NCBI RefSeq assembly: GCF_963920925.1
Contig: NZ_CAWUDI010000041.1
Coordinates: 1-64,000, forward strand
Length of the DNA: 64,000 bases
Direction: 5' to 3'
From: Rivularia sp963920925
Lineage (GTDB): Bacteria > Cyanobacteriota > Cyanobacteriia > Cyanobacteriales > Nostocaceae
Under the pieces are notes generated by a model. That model saw only the letters and a program-made list of their open reading frames with translations, searched no databases and was not told the origin of the DNA. Of this stretch, positions 25,184-33,450 are shown piece after piece (position 1 is the first letter of the stretch; each line of letters begins with the position of its first letter). A program made the position numbers and the translations under genes.

Positions 25184-26599
25184 TTAATTACGATTATTCA
25201 CTAAATCATACCCCGCACTACCTTCCCGATAAAACATATTAAAAGTATCAAAAGGAATAATTCGACCATCGGGGTGTACAATGTGAATGCAGGAACGTTT
25301 AACCGATCGCACATCAAAGTTAAACGGATCGAGAAACTGCACAATCATCACTCGAAAGATATTAGAATAATTCAGCGCTGCGGGTACGTTAACCATCGGC
25401 AAACAACACAAAAGCTGTTTTAATGAAGTTGCTGCTGAAGCTGGTGAATGACTGGTAGAAAATAACTCAAAAATCTTACTTTTTAACTCTTCATTCTGTT
25501 CGTAAAGTACGCTATTCGGCATCATTTCCACAAATGCTTCCGGATTAACTAACCCAGTCAAAGGTATTACTTTACCATTAACTTTCAAAGCATATCCCAT
25601 CGCTAAACAATCGGGATGACAGGGCACCGGAAGAATATCTTCTGGTTTAAAATATGGACTTTGCTCTAAAATCGATCTGCGTACTTCTGTAAGGGTATAT
25701 CTATCAGTTTTAGAATTAAATCCTGATAATCTTCCGGCAATTTGTATCGGTTGAAAAGTTACACCACGCACGCATTTTTGCTGTAAACCGTATTCGATGA
25801 TTTTACCGATTTCACCGTCGTTTAAACCTTTTTTTACCGTCACAACCAAAGTTGTAGAAATATTGTACTTATTTAATTGCGCGATCGCCTTTTCTCTAAT
25901 ATCCCGCAAATCCACGCCGCGTAACTCTTGCAGGGCTTTTGCTTCAAAGCTATCAAACTGTAAATATATCTCAATTCCCGGCATATATTGGGAAAGACGT
26001 TGAGTAAAGGCTTTATCGTTAGCAATTCTCACGCCATTCGTATTAATCATCAAATGCTTTATCGGCTTACTTTTGACAATATCTAATATTTGAAAAAACT
26101 CAGGATGAATAGTAGGCTCACCACCACTCAACTGCACGATTTGCGGTTCCCCTTCGTTTTCTACAACCGCATCAATCATGCTTTCAATATGTTGTAAACT
26201 GCGGTGTTTTCTGGGTTGATGAGAATTATCGGAAAACTCTTCTACACCAGAATCAGCATAACAAATAGGACAAGAAAGATTGCATTTATCGGTAACTTCA
26301 ATTAAAGTTAAACAGCTATGTTGTTCGTGATCTGGACAAAGCCCGCAATCGTAAGGACAACCGTATTTTATTGGCGTATTAAACCGCATCGGCATATCAC
26401 CCGGCTTAATAAACTCCAAAGATTTTTTATAATATTCAATATCGTCAGCAATCAATACTTCTTCCCTTCCGTGGGTGGCACAATGTTTAACCAAATAAAC
26501 ACAATCATCCTGAAAAATAATTTTTGCTTCCACCTTCACAAGACACTTTGAACAAACACTATTAGTCAAAGCATAGAAAAGATAATTACGATTAGGCAT
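25184..26599 (-). CDS. Radical SAM enzyme of the MJ0619/tetraether-synthase (Tes) type
   Basis: 471 residues. The N-terminal zinc-ribbon-like part has C16-x2-C19 and C40/H43 (HCATHG). A second cysteine cluster follows, C81, C85 and C88 in CPYDCGLCPDH, then the radical SAM motif C106-x3-C110-x2-C113 in CNLSCPICYA. QLSGGEPTIHPEF is the SAM-binding GGE region. The C-terminal block SCIHIVHPDGRIIPF and FNMFYREG matches the KxC-H-x-DGR-PF-YN-YR pattern of the archaeal MJ0619/Tes group. Members of that group methylate pterins or couple lipid tails. The Lgt-like, permease-like and small membrane genes around it point to a membrane-lipid substrate; this is inference. Confidence 0.75.
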   Translation of the reverse strand: MPNRNYLFYALTNSVCSKCLVKVEAKIIFQDDCVYLVKHCATHGREEVLIADDIEYYKKSLEFIKPGDMPMRFNTPIKYGCPYDCGLCPDHEQHSCLTLIEVTDKCNLSCPICYADSGVEEFSDNSHQPRKHRSLQHIESMIDAVVENEGEPQIVQLSGGEPTIHPEFFQILDIVKSKPIKHLMINTNGVRIANDKAFTQRLSQYMPGIEIYLQFDSFEAKALQELRGVDLRDIREKAIAQLNKYNISTTLVVTVKKGLNDGEIGKIIEYGLQQKCVRGVTFQPIQIAGRLSGFNSKTDRYTLTEVRRSILEQSPYFKPEDILPVPCHPDCLAMGYALKVNGKVIPLTGLVNPEAFVEMMPNSVLYEQNEELKSKIFELFSTSHSPASAATSLKQLLCCLPMVNVPAALNYSNIFRVMIVQFLDPFNFDVRSVKRSCIHIVHPDGRIIPFDTFNMFYREGSAGYDLVNNRN

Positions 26600-26777
26600 A
26601 AAACGATTTTGGATTTTGGATTGAGATTTAGGAGTAGAGAGTTAGAAGTTAGGAGTTAAGAGTTAGGAGTAAAGAATTAGGAATTAGGAGTTAGGAATTA
26701 AGAGTTAACAGCGAGGAGTTTAAAATAATTTCTCCTTGTCTCCTTGTCTCCTTGTCTCCCCATCCCCCCCTCACCCA
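26600..26777. repeat. LTRR arrays between the radical SAM and permease-like genes
   Basis: The gap is filled by TTAGGAGTTAAGAGTTAGGAG-type heptamers (about 26627-26718, region only) and TCTCCTTGTC octamers ending in CCCCATCC runs (26728-26775). The upstream permease-like gene ends inside the array, and its last residues GGKKEG are repeat-coded. The arrays may separate an otherwise continuous operon. Confidence 0.75.
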
Positions 26778-27353
26778 TCACCCTTCCTTCTTCCCCCCAT
26801 CTGAGACAAGCTCTGAAAGAATATTTCCGGTTAAATGTAAGAGTTGATCTAGTAATAATCCGATAGCGCCAATACAGATTATACCTTCAATAACGTCATC
26901 AACTTTACCTTGTTTATAAGCATTCCAAATGATAAAACCTAGCCCTTGATTTAGAGTCAACATTTCTATGGCGACAGCAGCAAACCAAGCAATCCAAACT
27001 GCAAATCTTAAACCCTCAAATATATGGTTAATTACTAATTTAAAATTTCTTCCTTGTTTGCGCCCGTGTCGTATTCCTCTAGCAGTATTAAGAATAATTG
27101 ACCAAATGGCGCTAAAGAAAACAATTATAATTGCAGCAGCTTCAGCTTCTTTGAAAATTATTAAAGCAATTGGCAGTAAAGCAATAGGAACAATAGTATT
27201 TGGAACCTGAAGTATCCACTTACATATTTGATAAACAATTCTATTCAAACCAATTAAATACCCAATCAAAATACCTAGAACAGCAGCAGAAATGTAGCCT
27301 ACAAGTAATAATTGCAAGCTCGATAAAAGATTAAAAAAAATACTTCGTTCCAT
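26778..27353 (-). CDS. NrtB/SsuC-like ABC permease fragment lacking the EAA coupling loop
   Basis: 191 residues resembling nitrate/taurine-type permeases along most of its length: LQLLLVGYISAAVLGILIGYLIGLNR (region 13-37), SAIWSIILNTARGIR, GLRFAVWIAWFAAVAIEML and GFIIWNAYKQG. Between residues 93 and 111 such permeases carry a cytoplasmic EAA loop of about 30 residues that docks the ATPase. Here only HGRKQGRNFKLVINH remains, so the loop is essentially deleted. No ATPase or binding protein is adjacent. The frame is open, and the gene is 3 bases after the Lgt-like gene, which argues for a kept but altered role rather than decay. Confidence 0.65.
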   Translation of the reverse strand: MERSIFFNLLSSLQLLLVGYISAAVLGILIGYLIGLNRIVYQICKWILQVPNTIVPIALLPIALIIFKEAEAAAIIIVFFSAIWSIILNTARGIRHGRKQGRNFKLVINHIFEGLRFAVWIAWFAAVAIEMLTLNQGLGFIIWNAYKQGKVDDVIEGIICIGAIGLLLDQLLHLTGNILSELVSDGGKKEG

Positions 27354-27356
27354 TCT

Positions 27357-28097
27357 TCAAGTTTTTATGCGGAACATTTTAGGGATAGTGCGACGATAAT
27401 ACAAAATAGCGATGAGACAAGCTGTTTGAATTGCACTTAATCCTAAAAAAGCATGAAAATCTGGTTTAATAAAATCTATCAGGAAACGAAAACTTAAATA
27501 ACTTATTAAATAAAATTGAAATACATCGCCTTGTTGGTAGTTATAGCGACTGCGAAAGCGGAGAAATATAGCTAAAATAATTAAAAAAATAATTTCATAT
27601 AGCTGTGTTGGATGCCGTGTAATTCCATCACCAAAATCGATTCCCCAAGGTAGATTAGTGGCAATTCCATAGGTTTTATCGCTCAAACCAGTTAAAAAAC
27701 AGCCAATTCTACCGATAGCAGTTCCCGCAATTAAAGGGTAAACAAATACATCACCAGTTGACTGCTTGACACCGATAATTTTCTTAGTAATTTCTACTCC
27801 AATTAACCCACCCAATAAAGCACCGACAACAGTTTTACCTTGCAAAAATAGCAATAAAAATTGTTGTCGATCTTGCCATAATATATTGATGTGCTGTAGC
27901 AAAACCAGCAACTTAGCACCCAACAAAGCCCCCAGCATTCCACCGACAACAACAGAAGAACGTTGTGCAGTAGAAATCGAATCTTGACGCACATTACGCA
28001 ACATCAAACGAAACGCAACAGCATAAGCCAAAGACTCGAATAAAATATGTGGATGAATCTTTATAAAACCCACATCAATATAAATTGGAAACAACAT
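27357..28097 (-). CDS. Divergent Lgt-like (prolipoprotein diacylglyceryl transferase family) protein
   Basis: 246 residues, about seven membrane segments. Lgt-family marks are GGLIG (96-100), GRIGCFLTG (129-137), LPWGIDF and RHPTQLYE (161-168). However, the residue before GGLIG that corresponds to E. coli Lgt H103 is L95, and the position of N146 in GRxGN is C133. Both are needed by classical Lgt, so lipoprotein modification by this copy is doubtful; a housekeeping lgt presumably lies elsewhere. The 3-base gap to the permease-like gene and the nearby Tes-type radical SAM enzyme suggest another diacylglyceryl or lipid-handling reaction. Confidence 0.72.
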   Translation of the reverse strand: MLFPIYIDVGFIKIHPHILFESLAYAVAFRLMLRNVRQDSISTAQRSSVVVGGMLGALLGAKLLVLLQHINILWQDRQQFLLLFLQGKTVVGALLGGLIGVEITKKIIGVKQSTGDVFVYPLIAGTAIGRIGCFLTGLSDKTYGIATNLPWGIDFGDGITRHPTQLYEIIFLIILAIFLRFRSRYNYQQGDVFQFYLISYLSFRFLIDFIKPDFHAFLGLSAIQTACLIAILYYRRTIPKMFRIKT

Positions 28098-28184
28098 ATA
28101 TGGTTATTAATTAGAAATTGGGCATTGGGCATTGGGAATTGGGGATTAGTTTGATTCTTTTTCTCCCCATCTCCCCATCTCCCC

Positions 28185-28769
28185 TTACTTTCCCATCTTG
28201 CGTTTCATTTCCTCTAATTCCGCTTCGGTTTCCCATCGAAGGAATTTTTCTTCCAAATCATCATATTTACTAGAATTAGGATAATTGCTGTTTGCACTCC
28301 ACCACCCAGCATCTGTTTCGATACGTTGCTGTGCTTGAGCTTTTGTACGTGCTGCTTGGGCTTGTGTGGCTTTAGCCTGTACTTCCTGCCGTCGTTGTTG
28401 AATTTGTTTATATAAATCTTTGGCTTGGGTAATGCGTTCTTTGACACCTTGCATTTGCCCCCAAAGCTGGTTTCCTTGTCGCAATAACGCTGCTTCTCTT
28501 TCTTGCGCTTTTGCCGCTAAGTCTTCCCTACCAGCGTTTTTCGCTTTTTGTACGCGCATATGCCATCTTTGAATTTCTTGCGCTGTGGACAATACTTCAT
28601 CTTGCTTGCGCTTTTCCTGTAGCTGCAAATCTGCAATTAACTTCAAAGTGTCTTCTTCCTGTTCCCGTAACTGCTCCGATAGCGCATCTAATTCCAAATG
28701 CGGGTTATTCCGCAGAAATTCTTCCAAACGACTTTCTAGAAACTTGCTCAAATCATCAAATAAGCCCAC
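28185..28769 (-). CDS. TIGR04376-family coiled-coil protein
   Basis: 194 residues from GTG 28769 (MGLFDDLSKFLE, as in the family); a longer TTG-started version reaches 28790. Nearly all helical and charged: NNPHLELDALSEQLREQEEDTL, then a long coiled coil rich in Q, E, K and A (about 40-145), then a C-terminal acidic helix (DDLEEKFLRWETEAELEEMKR; region 165-190). The family is conserved across cyanobacteria with no known function. It lies 88 bases upstream of the Lgt-like gene on the same strand, with a GGGCATTGGGCATT repeat between, so it may or may not belong to that operon. Confidence 0.75.
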   Translation of the reverse strand: MGLFDDLSKFLESRLEEFLRNNPHLELDALSEQLREQEEDTLKLIADLQLQEKRKQDEVLSTAQEIQRWHMRVQKAKNAGREDLAAKAQEREAALLRQGNQLWGQMQGVKERITQAKDLYKQIQQRRQEVQAKATQAQAARTKAQAQQRIETDAGWWSANSNYPNSSKYDDLEEKFLRWETEAELEEMKRKMGK

Positions 28770-29066
28770 TTTCCCGTCTTCTCCAAACAATGGCGTAATT
28801 AGGTTTATTGTAATGATTATTATCGGTAATGCGAAACAAGTAGTTATGAGTTTTGAGTTAGTAATTAGTAGTTAGGAATAATCTTCTCCCCATCCCCTTG
28901 TCCCCCCATCCCTTTCCGACTTCCATCTTGGGTAATAGCAACCTGTCAGCCCTAAGCCAGATAAACAAATTTTCTAAATCATTTAATATAACTGTACTTA
29001 TTAATTGCAATAGCATTGTAAGTATTTTAACATCAATTTTATTTATGTATTCGGTAATATTTAAAA

Positions 29067-30197
29067 ATGAAAATAGCAGTATTAGGACATAGAACTTTTC
29101 CAATTAGCGAACCTTTTGCTGGAGGATTGGAACGTTTTATTTATACTTTAGTGCAGGGTTTACAGCGGAAAGGATGCGATGTTACTTTGTTTGCCCATCC
29201 AGATTCAGATCCAAGTCTTAATGTTGCTGCTCCAGATTTTATAGATACTTCTTTTTGTACTACTTCTGAGGAAAAATCCCATGAGTCTTTTCTGAGCATC
29301 ATGGATTATTTAGATTACGATAATTTTGATATAGTTCATAATAACTCGTTAAATTATTTTCCTATAGTTCTATCTGATAATATTTCTACCCCATTAGTAA
29401 CTACGCTGCACGCTCCACCCTTTCCACTGCTTTACAGCGCTGTAAAACATCGAAAACGAAGATGTAACTATATTTCTATTTCCAAAATTAATGCAGAAAG
29501 TTGGGGTTTAAATAATGGTTTATCAGAAATAATTTACAACGGTGTAGATACCGATATCTTTTGTTTTGGTGAAAATAAATCCAAAGATTTTGCAGTTTGG
29601 ACGGGACGAATTCTTCCTTGTAAAGGCACTCATTTAGCAATTGAAGCAGCGAAGAAAGCAAATATAAATTTAGTTATAGCAGGGCCAATTTGCGATTCGG
29701 AATACTTTGAACAAGAAGTTAAACCCCGTTTAAACGAGGGAATACAGTATGCAGGACACTTGGGTAAAAAGGAACTGATATGTTTAATACAAAATGCTTA
29801 CGTAATTTTATGTACACCGATTTGGTCGGAACCTTTTGGTTTAGTTGTAATTGAAAGTCTGTCATGCGGTACCCCAGTAGTTGCCTTTAACCGTGGAGCT
29901 ATAGCGGAAATTATTGACGAAAATACTGGAATATTAGTAACTCCAGACGATACAGATGCTATGGCTCAAGCAATAAAACAGGCTACACTTCTTTCTCGAT
30001 ATGCCTGTAGAGAAAGAGTTGTTAAACATTTTAGTATTGATGCAATGCTATCAAATTATTTACAAGTGTTTGAGAAAATAGCAGCTACTCGTATGAGTAG
30101 CCAAAAATCATGCATATCGGCTACTACATCCACTCTCACGGCAAGGGACACTTACAAAGGGCGCAGCAAATTGCAAAACACATTAAATCGGACGTAA
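29067..30197 (+). CDS. Glycosyltransferase family 4
   Basis: 376 residues, GT-B fold. The N-terminal domain begins MKIAVLGHRTFPISEPFAGGLERF; the nucleotide-sugar site has IYNGVDTDIF, AVWTGRILPCKGTHLAIEAA and the E-x7-E motif EPFGLVVIESLSCGTPVVAF (residues about 255-274). It transfers a sugar from a nucleotide donor; acceptor and donor are unknown. The last 29 residues overlap the next gene for 88 bases in another frame and look unlike the family, so the natural end is probably near EKIAATR, as if an original stop codon was lost. Confidence 0.88.
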   Translation: MKIAVLGHRTFPISEPFAGGLERFIYTLVQGLQRKGCDVTLFAHPDSDPSLNVAAPDFIDTSFCTTSEEKSHESFLSIMDYLDYDNFDIVHNNSLNYFPIVLSDNISTPLVTTLHAPPFPLLYSAVKHRKRRCNYISISKINAESWGLNNGLSEIIYNGVDTDIFCFGENKSKDFAVWTGRILPCKGTHLAIEAAKKANINLVIAGPICDSEYFEQEVKPRLNEGIQYAGHLGKKELICLIQNAYVILCTPIWSEPFGLVVIESLSCGTPVVAFNRGAIAEIIDENTGILVTPDDTDAMAQAIKQATLLSRYACRERVVKHFSIDAMLSNYLQVFEKIAATRMSSQKSCISATTSTLTARDTYKGRSKLQNTLNRT

Positions 30198-31216
30198 CTT
30201 TTTTAGGAAGTAATCTTTCAAATTCAGATGTTGCAAATAATTTCAATATTGTAGATTTACCTGCCGATAAAGTTGAATACGTTCCCGATGTCGCAATTAA
30301 TGAAAATTGCGAAACCCTATCCTTTCACTACGCACCCTATGGCGCAAAAACATATCAGCAGCGAATGCTGAAAATAGCCCAATGGGTAGAAAAAACTCAG
30401 CCTACATTGGTTGTCGTTGATGTTTCTGCTGAAATTACTCAATATTTTCGGCTTTTGGGAGTACCCGTAATTTCCATGCTGCAACATGGCGATCGCAATG
30501 ATTCGGCTCATCTTTGCGGTTACGATGCAGCTTACAAGTTACTTGCACCTTATCCCGAAATTTTAGAATCCGATTCTGTACCTTTGTGGAAAAAGCAAAA
30601 AACCATTTACGTTCCCGGTTTTTCGCGTTATTCGGGAAGAATTTTGAGTAAACCAGAAGCAAGAAAAAAATTAGGGATTAACGAACAGCAAAAAGTAGTG
30701 TTGGTACTTAAAGGAAGAGGAGGAGATAGCCATTGTTTAGAAAGTATTTCGGAAACTGCAAAAACAACTCCAGAATGGCAATGGTTTATAGTTGGCCCCA
30801 TACAAATTAACTATAATAAATTACCAAAAAATATAGCTTGCGAAGGATGGCAGCAAGATACTTTTCCTTACTTAAAAGCTGCTGACGTTGTAATTGCTTC
30901 TGTCGGACATAATACCACAATGGAAATAGCCGAAGCGCAAATTCCATTTTTATGCATTCCCGAAAAAAGACCTTTTAACGAGCAAAAAGTCAAGGCAGAA
31001 TTATTAGAAAAAATGGGTTTATGTCTTTATAGTAGTTCGTTTCCTACAAGTTATTCGGTTAAAAGTACTTTAGAATTACTGATAAATATGGATATTACAA
31101 AATGGAAAAATATCGTTTCATCAGATGGAGCAGAAAAAGCTGGAATGGCAATTGAATCAGAAGCTTTGAAAATCCAAAATTATTTATTAAATAAAACTTC
31201 TTGTAGGGTGTGTTAA
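30110..31216 (+). CDS. MurG-like GT-B glycosyltransferase
   Basis: 368 residues. GYYIHSHGKGHLQRAQQIAKH at the N-terminus (MurG/GT28-like glycine loop), VVVDVSAEITQYFRLLGVPV, YVPGFSRYSG, VLVLKGRGG and the C-terminal donor site DVVIASVGHNTTMEIAEAQIPFLCIPE (region about 262-288). The start is fixed by the conserved MHIGYYIHSHGKGH even though it lies inside the preceding gene. It works with the GT4 and GT2 genes around it, probably on one envelope or compatible-solute glycan; which one is unknown. Confidence 0.8.
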   Translation: MHIGYYIHSHGKGHLQRAQQIAKHIKSDVTFLGSNLSNSDVANNFNIVDLPADKVEYVPDVAINENCETLSFHYAPYGAKTYQQRMLKIAQWVEKTQPTLVVVDVSAEITQYFRLLGVPVISMLQHGDRNDSAHLCGYDAAYKLLAPYPEILESDSVPLWKKQKTIYVPGFSRYSGRILSKPEARKKLGINEQQKVVLVLKGRGGDSHCLESISETAKTTPEWQWFIVGPIQINYNKLPKNIACEGWQQDTFPYLKAADVVIASVGHNTTMEIAEAQIPFLCIPEKRPFNEQKVKAELLEKMGLCLYSSSFPTSYSVKSTLELLINMDITKWKNIVSSDGAEKAGMAIESEALKIQNYLLNKTSCRVC

Positions 31217-31275
31217 ACGCACAATTAAATTTGAAAATAAACGATAATTGATATTACGTTTAACGCACCATCCAG
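31204..31275. repeat. Small inverted-end repeat (GGTGTGTTAAAC / GTTTAACGCACC)
   Basis: GTAGGGTGTGTTAAACGCA at 31204-31222 overlaps the stop codon of the MurG-like gene and is mirrored imperfectly by GTTTAACGCACCATCC at about 31258-31273. The element contributes the last residues (CRVC) of the protein. Confidence 0.5.
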
Positions 31276-31335
31276 GATTAATACTAGTCTTACCCACAAT
31301 ACCGATCCCCCTTTTAAAGGCAGGGCTTTTGAATA

Positions 31336-32181
31336 TTAACTGTTTTTTATAAAAGCTTCAATTTCTTCTTCTGAAGGCAATTTAACTATTTCAATTTGAT
31401 TATTTTCTAATTTAATGTATCCTAATTCCGCAAACTGCTTTAACCATTTATCCATCGGTAGAAAATTCCATTTACCATAAAAAACTTTCGCGTTTTCTAC
31501 AATATCCGCTAAATGATTCAACGGAGGAGAATAAGAAGCGTGAAATTGATGGTACGCTAAAGCACTTATTTTATAAAAAGGTACTTTATTTAAGCGAGCG
31601 GTAAACGAAAAATCTGTATCTTCTCCACCGTAGCCAGTAAAACGGGTATCGAATCCACCAATTTTAGTAAAAGTTGATTTTCTAATTGCAAAACAAAGCG
31701 ACCAAAAAAACTCGTATTTATGAATAAATCTTTGATTTCCGGTTAATTCTTCAGCTTGGAGTTGATTTGGTGCAGAATCAGAATGCAGCGTTTCAAAAGT
31801 CCATTTTTTGCGCCATTGAGAATGTAAATAGCGAATTGAACCTTGATACAGTGCATCTTCTTTTTCGAGATGATAAGCAAAGGTTTCAACTAAATTGGGA
31901 TGAGGAATACAATCAACATCTAAAAAGATTAAAAAATAACCATTCGCAATTGAAGAAGCTTTCGTGCGTGCTTCGGCTAAAGGTAATTTATGAGGAGAAT
32001 TAATTACAGAAGATTTTATTTGAAAAGGTGTTGATGGTAATTCGGGTAGAGAATCATTCATGCATATAATTACAAGTTCCAAAGGATGCATTTTCGATTC
32101 AATTAAACCTTGGACTAAATTTTGTAAATGCGTACTTCTGCGAGAATAAAGCGTACAAACTGATATTTGATGATTTGTCAT
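31336..32181 (-). CDS. Glycosyltransferase family 2, GT-A fold
   Basis: 281 residues. CTLYSRRSTHLQNLVQGL opens the nucleotide fold, LAEARTKASSIANGYFLIFLDVDCIPHPN contains the metal-binding DVD (about 95-97), and FDTRFTGYGGEDTDFSFTARL is the galactosyltransferase-type C-terminal acidic motif. It is convergent with the GT4/MurG-like pair and 120 bases from it. The three enzymes form a compact glycosylation locus without transporters. Confidence 0.85.
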   Translation of the reverse strand: MTNHQISVCTLYSRRSTHLQNLVQGLIESKMHPLELVIICMNDSLPELPSTPFQIKSSVINSPHKLPLAEARTKASSIANGYFLIFLDVDCIPHPNLVETFAYHLEKEDALYQGSIRYLHSQWRKKWTFETLHSDSAPNQLQAEELTGNQRFIHKYEFFWSLCFAIRKSTFTKIGGFDTRFTGYGGEDTDFSFTARLNKVPFYKISALAYHQFHASYSPPLNHLADIVENAKVFYGKWNFLPMDKWLKQFAELGYIKLENNQIEIVKLPSEEEIEAFIKNS

Positions 32182-32213
32182 TACACAGCAAAATTATGAG
32201 ATAATAAAGGTTT

Positions 32214-32265
32214 GTAGTTGCGCTTTAGCGCTTCCGATAAGAGGCGCTAAAGCGCAACTACGAAC
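32214..32265. repeat. REPIN: two inverted REP units
   Basis: GTAGTTGCGCTTTAGCGC and GCGCTAAAGCGCAACTAC are exact complements separated by a 14-base spacer, with a GAAC tail at the right end. This is the two-REP hairpin form mobilised by RAYTs, and its palindrome core GCGCTAAAGCGC is the same as next to the RAYT gene at 829. It lies between the GT2 and NYN genes. Confidence 0.8.
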
Positions 32266-32286
32266 TAGATATAACAAATAAAAAAG

Positions 32287-33114
32287 TTAATTTATTTTTA
32301 ACCTTGATGTTTTTGTATTTTTATCCACACAAACAATTTTAAATTCCGTACCTTGAATAGTTGAATTTAAAAATTTTTGAAATTGACTAAAACCTTCTTG
32401 TTTATAGTCAAAACCTGAAATTTGCTCTTTAAAAACTTTGTGAAGAATTGAAAAATCTATACCACTTTGTTTTAAGGAAGTTCGATGAGGCTCGTTAGTT
32501 TTCAAATAGGCTAAAACTTTTTGATAATCATTTTTGTTTGCTTTTGGTTTATTTTTCTTTGCTTGTGCTTTATTTTTAGCCGCCGTCTCTGTGCAATTAT
32601 TTATTTCGTCTGGGTTTTGTTGCACTGAAGCAGGTAATCTAATAAAGTAATCGCAAACAGCAACAAATATATTATTAGTTTGGCTTTCATGACTGCATCC
32701 AATAACTATTTTTCCATATTCATGCAGCTTTTTGACCAAACAAGAAAATCCACCATCACCAGATACAATTGCAAAAACTTCTAAGGAAGGTTTGCTGTGA
32801 ATTAATTCAACTGCATCAATTACCAATTGAATATCCGCTGCATTTTTATGATTACTGAAGCCAAAAATTTGAATTGGTTCAATGCCAAGTTGTTGAACCT
32901 CTTTTTTCATTTGACTTAATTTATTATTACTCCAATCAGCGTAAGCATATTGTCCAGCAATTTTATCAACTAAATTATATCGTTTTATCTTTTGTGTAAT
33001 ATCTTCTAAAGAGAAATTAAATTGAGGATTGTTGTTACCTTTTGTTAAATTTTCGATGTCGTAAAGAATTACAGTATTAAAAGTTTGCGAATGACGTATT
33101 AAATCATCATGCAT
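32287..33114 (-). CDS. NYN-domain RNase-like protein with OST-HTH/LOTUS domain
   Basis: 275 residues. The NYN (PIN-like) nuclease domain covers about 12-165: VILYDIENL holds the first catalytic aspartate D19 and N22, HKNAADIQLVIDAVEL the second acidic site and FAIVSGDGGFSCLV the third. A lysine-rich linker (about 180-200) leads to a C-terminal OST-HTH/LOTUS domain (YQKVLAYLKTNEPHRTSLKQ, then GFDYKQEGFSQFQKFLN). Such proteins are thought to cut or bind RNA. It is related to LabA/MARF1-type proteins. The gene is alone, and its start has no clear ribosome site. Confidence 0.85.
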   Translation of the reverse strand: MHDDLIRHSQTFNTVILYDIENLTKGNNNPQFNFSLEDITQKIKRYNLVDKIAGQYAYADWSNNKLSQMKKEVQQLGIEPIQIFGFSNHKNAADIQLVIDAVELIHSKPSLEVFAIVSGDGGFSCLVKKLHEYGKIVIGCSHESQTNNIFVAVCDYFIRLPASVQQNPDEINNCTETAAKNKAQAKKNKPKANKNDYQKVLAYLKTNEPHRTSLKQSGIDFSILHKVFKEQISGFDYKQEGFSQFQKFLNSTIQGTEFKIVCVDKNTKTSRLKIN

Positions 33115-33450
33115 TGCTACAACCCTTGTAAATGCAACGATAAATTTAGTTTTCCCAAAATTTAATCTGATCTAACACTAACCAGTAGTGGTAAGTAGCT
33201 CGGCGTGAATAAATATAGTTGTGATTTGTCATTGCGACGAGGTACGAGGAAGCAATCGCAAGTGTTTCGAACTTTTTACATTTTGTTACATAGTTACTTT
33301 TATTTTCGCTTACTTACTTAGGTTGGGTTGAACGAAGTGAAACCCAGCAAAATGTTGGGTTTCATTCCTCAACCCAGCCTACAGCTACTCCCAATCCAAA
33401 ATCCAAAATCTAAAAGAAACGCATCCGTTGTCAAAATCTAAAATCCAAAA
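33115..33450. other. Repeat-filled gap between the NYN gene and the M15 peptidase gene
   Basis: From left to right: promoter-proximal AT-rich DNA of the NYN gene, MITE-like copy A (33191-33318), an inverted-end element GGTTGGGTTGA / TCAACCCAGCC (33319-33372), and an ATCCAAAATC array containing the phrase GCATCCGTTGTCAAAATC, which recurs at about 62633. No gene is seen. Confidence 0.65.
33191..33318. repeat. MITE-like element, copy A
   Basis: A non-coding 128-base segment that matches copy B at 53956-54086 in order and spacing: TTTGTCATTGCGA, ACGA-GAAGCAATCGCAAG, then TTTACATTTTGTTACATA. The ends are GTAAGTAG and CTTACTTA. The core TTGCGA...GCAATCGCAA is palindromic. Confidence 0.75.
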
